The position numbers were made by a program, and so were the translations under genes. The notes beneath the pieces were generated by a model, which did no database searches, had not been told where the DNA came from, and worked only from the letters and a program-made list of their open reading frames with translations. Of a stretch of 49,072 nucleotides of DNA, positions 40,984 to 48,778 are shown in pieces (position 1 is the stretch's first letter; each line of letters begins with the position of its first letter). This DNA is from Collinsella sp. (GTDB taxonomy: Bacteria; Actinomycetota; Coriobacteriia; Coriobacteriales; Coriobacteriaceae): positions 1 to 49,072 of the forward strand of contig JAGZQF010000025.1 of assembly GCA_018382295.1 (NCBI GenBank). The letters run 5' to 3'.

Positions 40984-43344
40984 ATGGATGCCGCAGCCCG
41001 TACCGCCCATGATTCCACCCTCCAGCCGTTTTCGGAGATGGAGCACTATAAGCATGCCGATGAGCTGCCGCCCGAGATTGTGGCGGACAGCTACGACAAG
41101 CTGGAGCGCCTGTGCCTCAAATATATGAATGAGGACGACTTCTCCAAGGTGGAGCAGGCCTACTGCTTTGCCGCCGAGAAGCACTGCAACCAAAAGCGCC
41201 GCTCGGGCGAGATGTACATTAACCATCCCGTCGAGGTTGCCATCATTTTGGCCGATCTCAAGATGGACTGCGATGTGGTGTGCGCCGCGCTGCTGCACGA
41301 TACCGTTGAGGATACAGAGACCTCGCTTGCCGATGTTTCCGGCCTGTTTGGCGATACGGTGGCCGAGCTCGTCGATGGCGTGACCAAGCTCACCAACATC
41401 GAAGTCGACAGCATGGACGAGAAGCAGGCCCTCACGCTGCGCAAGATGTTCCTCGCCATGTCCAAGGACATCCGCGTCATCATCGTTAAACTTGCCGACC
41501 GTCTGCACAACATGCGAACGCTGGCAGCCCTGCGCGAGGATCGTCGCCTGTTTAAGGCTCGCGAGACCATGGACGTGTATGCGCCCCTGGCCGACCGTCT
41601 GGGCATGAGCTCCATTAAATGGGAGCTCGAGGACCTGTCCTTCTTCTACCTTGAACCCGACGCCTACCAGCGCATCGCGCGCATGGTGGCGGAGTCGCGC
41701 GAGGTCCGTGAGCGCTATCTGGCCGAGACCATCAAGACACTCACCGACGAACTCAACCGCATTGGCCTGGAGGACTTCCAGATTAACGGCCGTTCCAAGC
41801 ACTATTGGTCCATCTACCAAAAGATGAAGCGCAAGGGCAAGGAATTCTCCGAGATCTACGACCTGGTGGCACTGCGTGTCATCACGCATTCGGTGCGCGA
41901 TTGCTACTCCACGCTCGGCGCGGTGCATACGCTGTGGCACCCCATGCCCGGTCGCTTTAAAGACTATATCGCCATGCCCAAGGTCAATAACTACCAGTCG
42001 CTCCACACGACGGTCATCGGCCCCACGGCCCGTCCGCTCGAGATTCAGATTCGAACCTACGAGATGCATGAGCAGGCCGAGTACGGCATTGCCGCCCACT
42101 GGCTATACAAGAAGTCGGGCGGATCGTCTGCTTCCAAGACCAATGACGCTCAACGTTTGGACGACCAGATCAACTGGCTCAAGCATTCGCTCGATTGGGC
42201 TGCGTCTGATGAGATCACCGACGCCAAGGAATACCTGCATTCGCTGAAGGTCGACCTCTTCGATCAGGAGATCTTCGTCTTTACGCCCAAGGGCGAGGTC
42301 ATGGCGCTTCGTGCCGGCTCCACGCCGCTCGACTTTGCCTATGCCGTTCACACCGAGGTGGGAAACCATTGCGTCGGCGCCAAAATCAACGGTGCGGTGG
42401 CTCCGCTCACGCACGAGATTAAGACGGGTGACCGTGTCGAGATCCTGACTAACAAGAGTTCCAAGCCGTCGCGTGATTGGCTCAAGATCGTTAAGACGCC
42501 TTCCGCCAAGTCAAAGATCCGCCGCTATTTTGCCGCTGCGACCAAGGATGACGACGCTGCTGCCGGCCGCGATATGCTGGCCAAGGACCTGCGGAAGCGT
42601 GGCTATGGCATTTCTACGCCGCGTTCGACGCGTGCGCTCAACGCCGTAGCGGAGCAGTTTAACTTCAAGCAGCTCGAGGACCTGTTTGCCGCCGTCGGCG
42701 CCGGCAAGGTTGCCCCGCGCGCTGTGGGCAATAAGGTCGAGCAAATCTTGGACCCCAAGCCCGAGGAACAGCTCACCAAGGCCGAGGCTATCGCCGAGGT
42801 CGTGAAACAGCCTGCTCGCGGCTCCAACCGCAAGCCGCAAAAGCGCGGCAAGAGCGCAAGTAACGGCATTATCGTCAAGGGCGAGAGCAACAGCGGCCTG
42901 CTGGTCCGTCTGGCTCATTGCTGCAACCCCGTGACGGGCGACGACATCGTCGGCTTCATCACGCGCGGTCGTGGCGTTTCGGTACATCGCGCCAACTGCC
43001 CCAACGTCAAGGGTCTTATGGAACATCCCGAGCGCATGATCGATGTGGAGTGGGACGGCGCTGCCGACACCCTCTTCCAGGTCGAGATCGTGGTCGAGTG
43101 CTTGGACCGTATGGGCCTGCTCAAGGATGTCACCATTGCCATTGGCGATGCGGGCGGCAATATCCTTTCTGCCGCCACGTCGACCAACCGCGAGGGTATT
43201 GCAACCCTGCGCTTTATGGTCGAGATCTCGGACGCGAGTGGTCTGGATCCGCTGCTGGCTTCCATCAGCAGTGTCGATTCGGTCTACGACGCTCGCCGTC
43301 TTATGCCCGGCGAAGGCGGAGCTCAGCTCAAGCGCCGTGTGTAG
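40984..43344 (+). CDS. relA: (p)ppGpp synthetase/hydrolase, RelA/SpoT
   Basis: This is a 786-residue bifunctional stringent-response enzyme. The hydrolase domain has HPVEVAIILADL and HDTVEDTE near residue 105, with all HD residues present. The synthetase has YDLVALRVIT and RPLEIQIRTYEMHEQAEYGIAAHW. TGS follows (VFTPKGEVMALRAGSTPLDFAY), then a zinc-finger-like region (HCCNPVTGDDIVGF) and a C-terminal ACT domain. Length is standard. Start 40984 follows AGGGGAAGGGG. An intrinsic terminator follows at 34 bases. Confidence 0.95.
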   Translation: MDAAARTAHDSTLQPFSEMEHYKHADELPPEIVADSYDKLERLCLKYMNEDDFSKVEQAYCFAAEKHCNQKRRSGEMYINHPVEVAIILADLKMDCDVVCAALLHDTVEDTETSLADVSGLFGDTVAELVDGVTKLTNIEVDSMDEKQALTLRKMFLAMSKDIRVIIVKLADRLHNMRTLAALREDRRLFKARETMDVYAPLADRLGMSSIKWELEDLSFFYLEPDAYQRIARMVAESREVRERYLAETIKTLTDELNRIGLEDFQINGRSKHYWSIYQKMKRKGKEFSEIYDLVALRVITHSVRDCYSTLGAVHTLWHPMPGRFKDYIAMPKVNNYQSLHTTVIGPTARPLEIQIRTYEMHEQAEYGIAAHWLYKKSGGSSASKTNDAQRLDDQINWLKHSLDWAASDEITDAKEYLHSLKVDLFDQEIFVFTPKGEVMALRAGSTPLDFAYAVHTEVGNHCVGAKINGAVAPLTHEIKTGDRVEILTNKSSKPSRDWLKIVKTPSAKSKIRRYFAAATKDDDAAAGRDMLAKDLRKRGYGISTPRSTRALNAVAEQFNFKQLEDLFAAVGAGKVAPRAVGNKVEQILDPKPEEQLTKAEAIAEVVKQPARGSNRKPQKRGKSASNGIIVKGESNSGLLVRLAHCCNPVTGDDIVGFITRGRGVSVHRANCPNVKGLMEHPERMIDVEWDGAADTLFQVEIVVECLDRMGLLKDVTIAIGDAGGNILSAATSTNREGIATLRFMVEISDASGLDPLLASISSVDSVYDARRLMPGEGGAQLKRRV

Positions 43345-43377
43345 GTGCGAGAGCCTCTCAGCATCATAGATATTGGT

Positions 43378-43415
43378 TACGTTCGAGGCATCGTTTGGTG
43401 CCTCGAACGTATTTT
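43378..43415 (+). terminator. Intrinsic terminator after relA
   Basis: TACGTTCGAGGCA and TGCCTCGAACGTA pair perfectly over 13 bases around an 8-base loop, followed by TTTT. It ends a few bases before the ribosome site of the next gene, so read-through could set that gene's level. Confidence 0.85.
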
Positions 43416-43432
43416 AGAAGGAGGGTATGCGC

Positions 43433-44116
43433 ATGGGCGATATGACTTTGGACCTGACACCCCGAGGTGCGGCTTCGATTGAGGCGCTCGTCAACGGCCC
43501 CATTCAGACCAACAGTTACGCCGTGATTTCGAATGACGAGTGCTTAATCGTCGATCCGGCGTGGGAGGGCGAGTGTCTTGTGGAGCATATCCGCACCGCG
43601 CATCCTGAGGTGCGCGTACTCGGCTCTGTCTGCACGCACGGTCATGCCGACCATGTTGGCGGGGTTGCCGGGGTTCGAGCTGTCGTTGGCGACAGCGCGC
43701 TATATGAGTTGTGCGCTAAGGACGTGACGGTACCTCGCGCAAATATCGAGGAGCAGCGCGCCATGTGGGGTATCGAGACACCCGATCCGGGTGAGCCGAC
43801 GCGTTTGCTTGCCGAGGGCGATACAATCGAGGTGGGCGACGTCTGCCTGCAGGTGATCGAGACGCCGGGGCATACGCCGGGCGGCATCGTCCTGTTCGCC
43901 GCGACCGAGCGGGGGAACATCGCCTTTGTGGGCGACACGCTTTTCCCGGGCAGCCACGGTCGTACCGATCTTTCCGGCGGTGACGAGGCGGCGATTATGC
44001 GCTCGCTCTCCAAACTTGCCAAGATGCTTCCGCCCGATACCGTTTGCTTGACGGGCCATGGCGATTCGACCACGATGGCGCGCGAACTTATGCAGAACCC
44101 GTTTATGCAGATGTAG
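43433..44116 (+). CDS. MBL-fold hydrolase (glyoxalase II-like)
   Basis: The protein has 227 residues. The metallo-beta-lactamase metal motif THGHADHVGG appears with later ligands ETPGHTPGG and GDTLFPGSHGRTD, and a final LTGHGDST. It is a two-zinc hydrolase of the YcbL/GloB-like group, which act on thioesters such as S-lactoylglutathione analogues; the true substrate is unknown. Start 43433 is chosen because AAGGAGG lies 8 bases before it; 43427 would be too close and 43442 is possible. Confidence 0.88.
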   Translation: MGDMTLDLTPRGAASIEALVNGPIQTNSYAVISNDECLIVDPAWEGECLVEHIRTAHPEVRVLGSVCTHGHADHVGGVAGVRAVVGDSALYELCAKDVTVPRANIEEQRAMWGIETPDPGEPTRLLAEGDTIEVGDVCLQVIETPGHTPGGIVLFAATERGNIAFVGDTLFPGSHGRTDLSGGDEAAIMRSLSKLAKMLPPDTVCLTGHGDSTTMARELMQNPFMQM

Positions 44117-44310
44117 GCTCGAAGCCGTCGTCCGAACCACGAAGACCGCTCAATCGTCAAGCTATTTTCCCCAGTGGGTCGATTCTGTGGGGCAAACGGT
44201 CAAAATTTGTCCAATCGGATGGTATTCGTGAACAAACGAACGTTTATGCTCGGGTATGTCGTGGTAAAATCTCAGGCGTTATCGGAGCAACCTTACAGGA
44301 GGTTTCTTTT

Positions 44311-45177
44311 ATGCTCGTCAACGCAGCAGACATGCTCAAGAAGGCCGAGGCCGGCAAGTACGGTCTCGGTGCCTTCAACACCAACAACCTCGAGTGGACC
44401 CTGGCTATTCTCCAGGCCGCCGAGGAGGCCAAGTCTCCGCTGATCCTTCAGTGCACCGCTGGTGCCGCTAAGTGGATGGGCGGTTTCAAGGTCTGCGCCG
44501 ACATGGTCAAGGCTGCCGTCGAGGCCACGGGCGTTACCGTTCCCGTCGCCCTTCACCTCGATCACGGTTCTTACGAGGACTGCTTCAAGTGCATCGAGGC
44601 CGGCTTCACGTCCATCATGTATGACGGCTCTCACGAGGAGACCTTCCAGCTTAACCTCGACCGCACCAAGGAGCTCGTTGAGCTTGCCCACTCCAAGGGC
44701 ATGTCCATCGAGGCCGAGGTCGGCGGCATCGGCGGCACCGAGGACGGCGTGACCTCCAGCGGCGAGCTCGCTGATCCTGCTGAGTGCAAGCAGATTGCTG
44801 ACCTGGGCGTCGACTTCCTCGCCTGCGGTATCGGCAACATCCACGGCGTGTACCCTGCCGACTGGGCTGGCCTTTCCTTCGAGCGCCTGGGCGAGATCAA
44901 GGCCGAGACCGGCGACCTGCCCCTCGTCCTGCACGGTGGCACCGGCATCCCCGAGGATCAGATCAAGAAGGCCATCTCCCTGGGTATCTCCAAGATCAAC
45001 GTCAACACCGATCTGCAGCTCGTCTTCGCCAAGGGCGTTCGCGAGTATATCGAGGCTGGCAAGGATCAGCAGGGCAAGGGCTTTGACCCCCGCAAGCTCC
45101 TCAAGCCTGGTCGCGAGAACATCGTTGCCCGCACCAAGGAGCTCATGGAGGAGTTTGGCTCCGTCAACAAGGCGTAA
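44311..45177 (+). CDS. fba: Class II fructose-bisphosphate aldolase
   Basis: This is a 288-residue zinc aldolase of glycolysis and gluconeogenesis, splitting fructose 1,6-bisphosphate. Zinc ligands are visible in ALHLDHGS, GNIHGVY and VLHGGTG; phosphate contacts lie in GISKINVNTDLQ. Length is typical. ATG 44311 follows AGGAGG at 7 bases. The strong codon bias suggests high expression. A TAAAAT at about 44264 may be its -10. Downstream lies a long nested hairpin that can act as terminator. Confidence 0.95.
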   Translation: MLVNAADMLKKAEAGKYGLGAFNTNNLEWTLAILQAAEEAKSPLILQCTAGAAKWMGGFKVCADMVKAAVEATGVTVPVALHLDHGSYEDCFKCIEAGFTSIMYDGSHEETFQLNLDRTKELVELAHSKGMSIEAEVGGIGGTEDGVTSSGELADPAECKQIADLGVDFLACGIGNIHGVYPADWAGLSFERLGEIKAETGDLPLVLHGGTGIPEDQIKKAISLGISKINVNTDLQLVFAKGVREYIEAGKDQQGKGFDPRKLLKPGRENIVARTKELMEEFGSVNKA

Positions 45178-45197
45178 GCGTCGCTAAACTTCCCACC

Positions 45198-45289
45198 GGA
45201 AGCCCCGTCTCCCTACACTGTTTCCTTTGCGCTCACCTGGCTTCGCCAGAAGTCGCGCCAAGGAAACAGTTCCGGGAGACGGGGCTTCC
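45198..45289. repeat. Long nested hairpin after fba
   Basis: The outer arms 45198-45213 and 45274-45289 (GGAAGCCCCGTCTCCC and its complement) are a perfect 16 bases. The inner arms ACTGTTTCCTT (45217-45227) and AAGGAAACAGT (45260-45270) are perfect over 11, and CTGGC-TTC-GCCAG at 45237-45249 is the tip. A T-rich tail follows. It may end fba transcription and is probably a repeat-family member. Confidence 0.8.
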
Positions 45290-45422
45290 TTCGTTTAACG
45301 CCGCAGGGTTACGAGTCTGAATTAAGGTGGCTACTGGCTTCGCCAGAAGTCGCGCGACGGAATCAGCTCCGGGGAAACGGGGCCTCCTTTGTTAACTCGC
45401 TACAGGGTTACTGGGCTGAATT
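45237..45422. repeat. Diverged direct repeat of the hairpin's right half
   Basis: 45237-45323 and 45334-45422 align over nearly their full length, sharing CTGGCTTCGCCAGAAGTCGC at the start and CAGGGTTAC near the end. The second copy lacks a matching left arm, so it cannot form the long hairpin. Confidence 0.7.
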
Positions 45423-45528
45423 CATTTTTAGAGGTACCGTTTATCGGTGTTGAGGGTTCCTTTATTGGGGCTTTCTTTTTTATCTCGCTACAATGGGCTT
45501 CAAGAGTTCTAATGACTTGGAGTTTGGT

Positions 45529-46962
45529 ATGGCTGTTATTAATGTGCTGCCTTCGGATGGGAAGGTCATTGACGAGGGTCCTGTTGGTTGCTCTGTTGAT
45601 GTTTGCTGTGATGATTTCCGTCATCTCGATATTGGACTGCCGCCCGAGATTCTTCGTCTCAAGGATGCCGGATATTTGACGCAGGCTGTTGCGGCTTGTG
45701 ATCGTCTTTTGGGGCAGAATCCCGATCCCTCGCTTGCTGCCTGCGTTCGTGCCGAGCGGTATCGCATGCTTGAGACGCCGCTTCATTTTTCGGTGTCGCG
45801 CGATCGGGCTATTGCGATGATTCGCGAGGAGTGGCCTGAGTTTACCGAGGAGCAGTTTGACGATCTGATTGACCGTAAGCGTATTGACTGGCGCTTTATC
45901 GATGGCGAGCTGTTCGTTCTCGACAACTTCCTCGATTCGCTTCGCGTATATCCCAAAGAGGTCCCCGGCATGCGTCCCGATCCTACGGACGGAATTGCAC
46001 TGCGCAACGAGATGCTCAAGGAGATGGAGTCGCAAAACGGATTGGCTCGCGTCATTACGCTTAAAGCGTCCTTGTCTGTCCCCGGCGCTCTAGAGGGGGA
46101 GACCGTTCACGCTTGGCTTCCCGTTGCCGCCACCTGCCGCCAACAGTCTCAGGTCGAGATTCTCGACATGACGCCGGAGGGTACTGTTGCTCCCGCGAAC
46201 GCTTCGGCGCGTACCGCCTCGTGGTCTTCTTCGAGTGAGCGCTCATTCTCGGTGACCTATCGTTATCACATCGATGCCGCTTATCGCGATATCTATGGGG
46301 GTGCGCTTCCGGCGCATCCGTGTATGGACGCGCCGCTGTCCGAGGATATTTCCGAGGACCGTCCGCACATTGCATTCACGCCGTATCTGCAGCAGCTGAC
46401 GGCCAGTGTTGTTGACGGACTCGAGGATCCGCTCGATCGCGCTCGTGCTATCTATGATTACCTGACACAGCATATCGACTATCGCTATCAGCCACCGTAC
46501 CTGCTTTTGGGATCTATTGCCGACGACTGTGCGCATTCGCTCCGCGGCGATTGCGGCGTTATGGCGCTCACGTTTATCACCATGTGCCGCATCGCGGGGG
46601 TGCCTGCTCGTTGGCAGAGCGGCCTGTATGTTGCGCCCGATTCGGTGGGGCCGCACGATTGGGCTGAGTTCTATACGCCACAGACCGGTTGGCTTAACGC
46701 CGACGTATCGTTTGGTTCCTCGGCACGCAGGATGGGGGAGGAGTGGCGTCGTCGTCACTACTTTGGCAATCTCGATCCGTGGCGTATGGTGGCCAACAAT
46801 CGATTCCAGGCTGAATTTGTGCCTGCTCTCGATGGTATGCGCGAGGATCCCTATGACAACCAGATGGGCGAGACCTCGGTCGACGGTCGCGGATGTCGTC
46901 AGCGCGAGATGCTCCGCACGGTCGAACTCATCGAAATGCTCGAAGTTCCATTTTCGGACTAA
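45529..46962 (+). CDS. Transglutaminase-like protein
   Basis: The protein has 477 residues. The C-terminal domain is transglutaminase-like with the complete triad: Cys342 (LRGDCGVMA), His376 (HDWAEF) and Asp392 (NADVSFG). The first ~200 residues are acidic and helical with no signal peptide or membrane segment, so it is probably cytoplasmic. Such proteins are often proteases or amide hydrolases rather than cross-linkers. ATG 45529 has GGAG 6 bases upstream; an in-frame ATG at 45493 has no ribosome site. It stands alone between a repeat region and tRNA-Leu. Confidence 0.82.
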   Translation: MAVINVLPSDGKVIDEGPVGCSVDVCCDDFRHLDIGLPPEILRLKDAGYLTQAVAACDRLLGQNPDPSLAACVRAERYRMLETPLHFSVSRDRAIAMIREEWPEFTEEQFDDLIDRKRIDWRFIDGELFVLDNFLDSLRVYPKEVPGMRPDPTDGIALRNEMLKEMESQNGLARVITLKASLSVPGALEGETVHAWLPVAATCRQQSQVEILDMTPEGTVAPANASARTASWSSSSERSFSVTYRYHIDAAYRDIYGGALPAHPCMDAPLSEDISEDRPHIAFTPYLQQLTASVVDGLEDPLDRARAIYDYLTQHIDYRYQPPYLLLGSIADDCAHSLRGDCGVMALTFITMCRIAGVPARWQSGLYVAPDSVGPHDWAEFYTPQTGWLNADVSFGSSARRMGEEWRRRHYFGNLDPWRMVANNRFQAEFVPALDGMREDPYDNQMGETSVDGRGCRQREMLRTVELIEMLEVPFSD

Positions 46963-47001
46963 TCGGCAGAAAGCTGTGATAAACTAACTCACGCATTACG
47001 T

Positions 47002-47088
47002 GCCCGAGTGGCGGAATTGGCAGACGCAGTGGACTCAAAATCCACCGTTGGCAACAACGTGCGAGTTCGAGTCTCGCCTCGGGCACCA
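47002..47088 (+). tRNA. tRNA-Leu (anticodon CAA)
   Basis: The 87-base sequence including an encoded CCA has a GCCCGAG/CTCGGGC acceptor stem. The anticodon stem is GTGGA/TCCAC with loop CTCAAAA, so the anticodon is CAA (reads UUG). A long variable arm typical of tRNA-Leu and a GTTCGAG T-loop follow. A GC-rich hairpin with T5 ends it at 47110-47130. Confidence 0.95.
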
Positions 47089-47134
47089 TACATGCAAAGG
47101 AGCGTTCAAGGGGGTTGCGGCCCCCTTTTTCGTG
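47066..47134. repeat. 69-base direct repeat, copy 1 (tRNA 3' end and terminator)
   Basis: Covers the last 23 bases of tRNA-Leu through the terminator (GGGGG/CCCCC stem, 47110-47125, then T5). An identical copy lies 184 bases downstream at 47250-47318. Confidence 0.9.
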
Positions 47135-47249
47135 CCGAACTCGCATGAGCGCGCGGAGCGTTAAGCAAACAGTCCTGTGGCCTGTTTGTAGCGGAGCGTG
47201 GCGAGGGCGCCATGCGCCCGAAGCCCGGGGCTTCGCGAAGCGAAGACCC

Positions 47250-47318
47250 TTCGAGTCTCGCCTCGGGCACCATACATGCAAAGGAGCGTTCAAGGGGGTT
47301 GCGGCCCCCTTTTTCGTG
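47250..47318. repeat. 69-base direct repeat, copy 2 (orphan tRNA 3' end)
   Basis: Identical to 47066-47134 but with no full tRNA before it. A GCCCGAA at 47216 could pair as a 5' acceptor strand, but the span is too short for a tRNA, so this is a tRNA fragment with its own terminator hairpin (47294-47314). Confidence 0.85.
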
Positions 47319-47451
47319 TACGTAATGTGATAACGCGCTGCACGTGTTATTATCGACAAGGCGTTGTTCCCGCAATGCCCTAAAGAGGAACCCGAGGGTT
47401 CCCACCTTTTGGCGCCAATGAGCAGCTGACTGGTCATACAACTTAGATTCA

Positions 47452-47516
47452 CTTCCTCAAATCGAGGAAGTCTATGTGTACGACCTGGTTGTTGAGAAGC
47501 GCCGGGTTATTTTTTT
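47452..47516 (+). promoter_or_regulatory. infC leader with hairpin and terminator-like attenuator
   Basis: CTTCCTC/GAGGAAG (47452-47470) is a perfect 7-base hairpin. A second stem, ACCTGG/CCGGGT (47483-47507), is followed by TTAT and a T run ending at 47516, 7 bases before the ribosome site. This fits an attenuator ahead of infC-rpmI-rplT, often controlled by L20 or IF3; the ligand is inferred. The upstream bases to 47319 hold a possible TATTAT -10 near 47348. Confidence 0.55.
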
Positions 47517-47535
47517 ATGAATGGAGGTAGGGAAA

Positions 47536-48090
47536 ATAGCTAAGTCTGATGACACCCGCATCAACGACGAGATCACTGCATCTTCGTGCCGTTTGATTGG
47601 CGTCGATGGCTCTCAGCTCGGCCTGTTCGCCATCCGCGATGCCCAGCGCGTCGCCGACGACCAGGGTCTCGACCTGGTCGAGATCGCTCCCAACGCGGAG
47701 CCGCCGGTCTGCAAGGTCATGGACTACGGTAAGTTCAAGTACCAGCAGGCCATGAAGGCCAAGGCTGCTCGTAAGAACCAGTCCAAGGTCGAGGTCAAGG
47801 AAATGAAGTTCCGACCCAAGATCGACGTTGGCGACTACGAGACCAAGAAGGGCCACGTTCTGCGTTTCCTCAAGAAGGGCGCACGCGTTAAGATCACCAT
47901 CATGTTCCGCGGCCGTGAGATGGCTCACCCGGAGCAGGGCCTTAACGTTCTCGAGCGTCTCGCCGAGGATCTCAAGCCTTACGCTACGGTCGAGTCCAAG
48001 CCTAAGATGGAAGGCCGTAACATGCTTATGCTGCTCGCCCCGATTAAGGGCGCCTTCGATGAGGATAAAGCGGCAAGCGATACCAAGTAA
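47536..48090 (+). CDS. infC: Translation initiation factor IF-3, with probable ATA start
   Basis: The protein has 184 residues and is complete: N-terminal domain (TRINDEITASSCRLIGVDG, RVADDQGLDLVEIAPNAEPPVCKVMDYGK) and C-terminal domain (KEMKFRPKIDVGDYETK, VKITIMFRGREMAHPEQG). ATA at 47536 lies 7 bases after the strong ribosome site GGAGGT (47523-47528). The in-frame ATG at 47521 has the ribosome site inside its codons and nothing upstream. IF-3 genes often use non-AUG starts so that the protein limits its own synthesis. It is first in the infC-rpmI-rplT operon. Confidence 0.95.
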   Translation: MAKSDDTRINDEITASSCRLIGVDGSQLGLFAIRDAQRVADDQGLDLVEIAPNAEPPVCKVMDYGKFKYQQAMKAKAARKNQSKVEVKEMKFRPKIDVGDYETKKGHVLRFLKKGARVKITIMFRGREMAHPEQGLNVLERLAEDLKPYATVESKPKMEGRNMLMLLAPIKGAFDEDKAASDTK

Positions 48091-48122
48091 CTAGTGTTCT
48101 GTAACCGATTAAGGAGTATTTC

Positions 48123-48314
48123 ATGCCTAAGATGAAGTCCCACAGCGGCACCAAGAAGCGTTTCCGCAAGACTGGTACCGGCAAGCTTATGCGCGCCAAG
48201 GCTTTCAAGAGCCACATCCTGAGCAAGAAGTCCACCAAGCGTAAGCGTGGCTTCCGTCAGGAGACCGAGATCGCCGCTGCCGACCGCAAGGTCATCAAGT
48301 CGCGTCTCGCCTAA
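48123..48314 (+). CDS. rpmI: 50S ribosomal protein L35
   Basis: This is a 63-residue basic protein with the L35 layout: MPKMKSHSGTKKRFRKTGTGK, then FKSHILSKKSTKRKR. ATG 48123 follows AAGGAG at 6 bases. It lies 32 bases after infC and 46 before rplT in the standard operon order. Confidence 0.96.
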   Translation: MPKMKSHSGTKKRFRKTGTGKLMRAKAFKSHILSKKSTKRKRGFRQETEIAAADRKVIKSRLA

Positions 48315-48360
48315 GTTCGCGTTCCCGTTTTTCGTTTTACCGTCTAGGAGTTGATAGAAC

Positions 48361-48720
48361 ATGGCACGTATTAAGCGCGCTGTTGCCGCCAAGAAGAAGC
48401 GCCGTACCGTTATGCACCGTGCGAAGGGTTACTACGGTGCCGCTTCGCGTACTTACAAGCATGCTAAAGAGCAGGTCCAGCACTCCCTGCAGTATCAGTA
48501 TCGTGATCGCCGCAACAAGAAGCGCGAGATCCGTTCTCTTTGGATCACTCGTATCAACGCTGCTGCTCGCCTGAACGACATCTCTTACTCTCAGTTCATG
48601 CACGGCCTGAAGGTTGCCGGCATCGAGCTCGACCGCAAGGTCCTGGCTCAAATGGCTTACGAGGACATCGAGTCCTTCAACGAGCTGGCTACCATCGCCA
48701 AGAAGGCTCTCGAGGCCTAA
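48361..48720 (+). CDS. rplT: 50S ribosomal protein L20
   Basis: The protein has 119 residues. It begins MARIKRAVAAKKKRRTV, has AKGYYGAASRTYKHAKEQ and ITRINAAARLNDISYSQF. It binds 23S rRNA early in assembly and in many bacteria represses its own operon through the leader. ATG 48361 follows TAGGAG. It is last in the operon. Confidence 0.96.
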   Translation: MARIKRAVAAKKKRRTVMHRAKGYYGAASRTYKHAKEQVQHSLQYQYRDRRNKKREIRSLWITRINAAARLNDISYSQFMHGLKVAGIELDRKVLAQMAYEDIESFNELATIAKKALEA

Positions 48721-48740
48721 TAGATTCTCTTGAATCGCTA

Positions 48741-48778
48741 GGGGAGTGTCGCGTTGTGCGCGGCGCTCCCTCTTTTTA
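48741..48778 (+). terminator. Intrinsic terminator of the infC operon
   Basis: GGGAGTGTCGCG and CGCGGCGCTCCC pair (with G-U pairs) and are followed by TCTTTTT. Confidence 0.85.

Noticed and set aside
44225..44250. LexA/SOS box before fba
   Set aside because: The GAAC and GTT half-sites are not correctly spaced or symmetrical.
46928..47452. Minus-strand frames across tRNA-Leu and its repeat
   Set aside because: They read backwards through a tRNA and its terminators and are known sources of spurious proteins.
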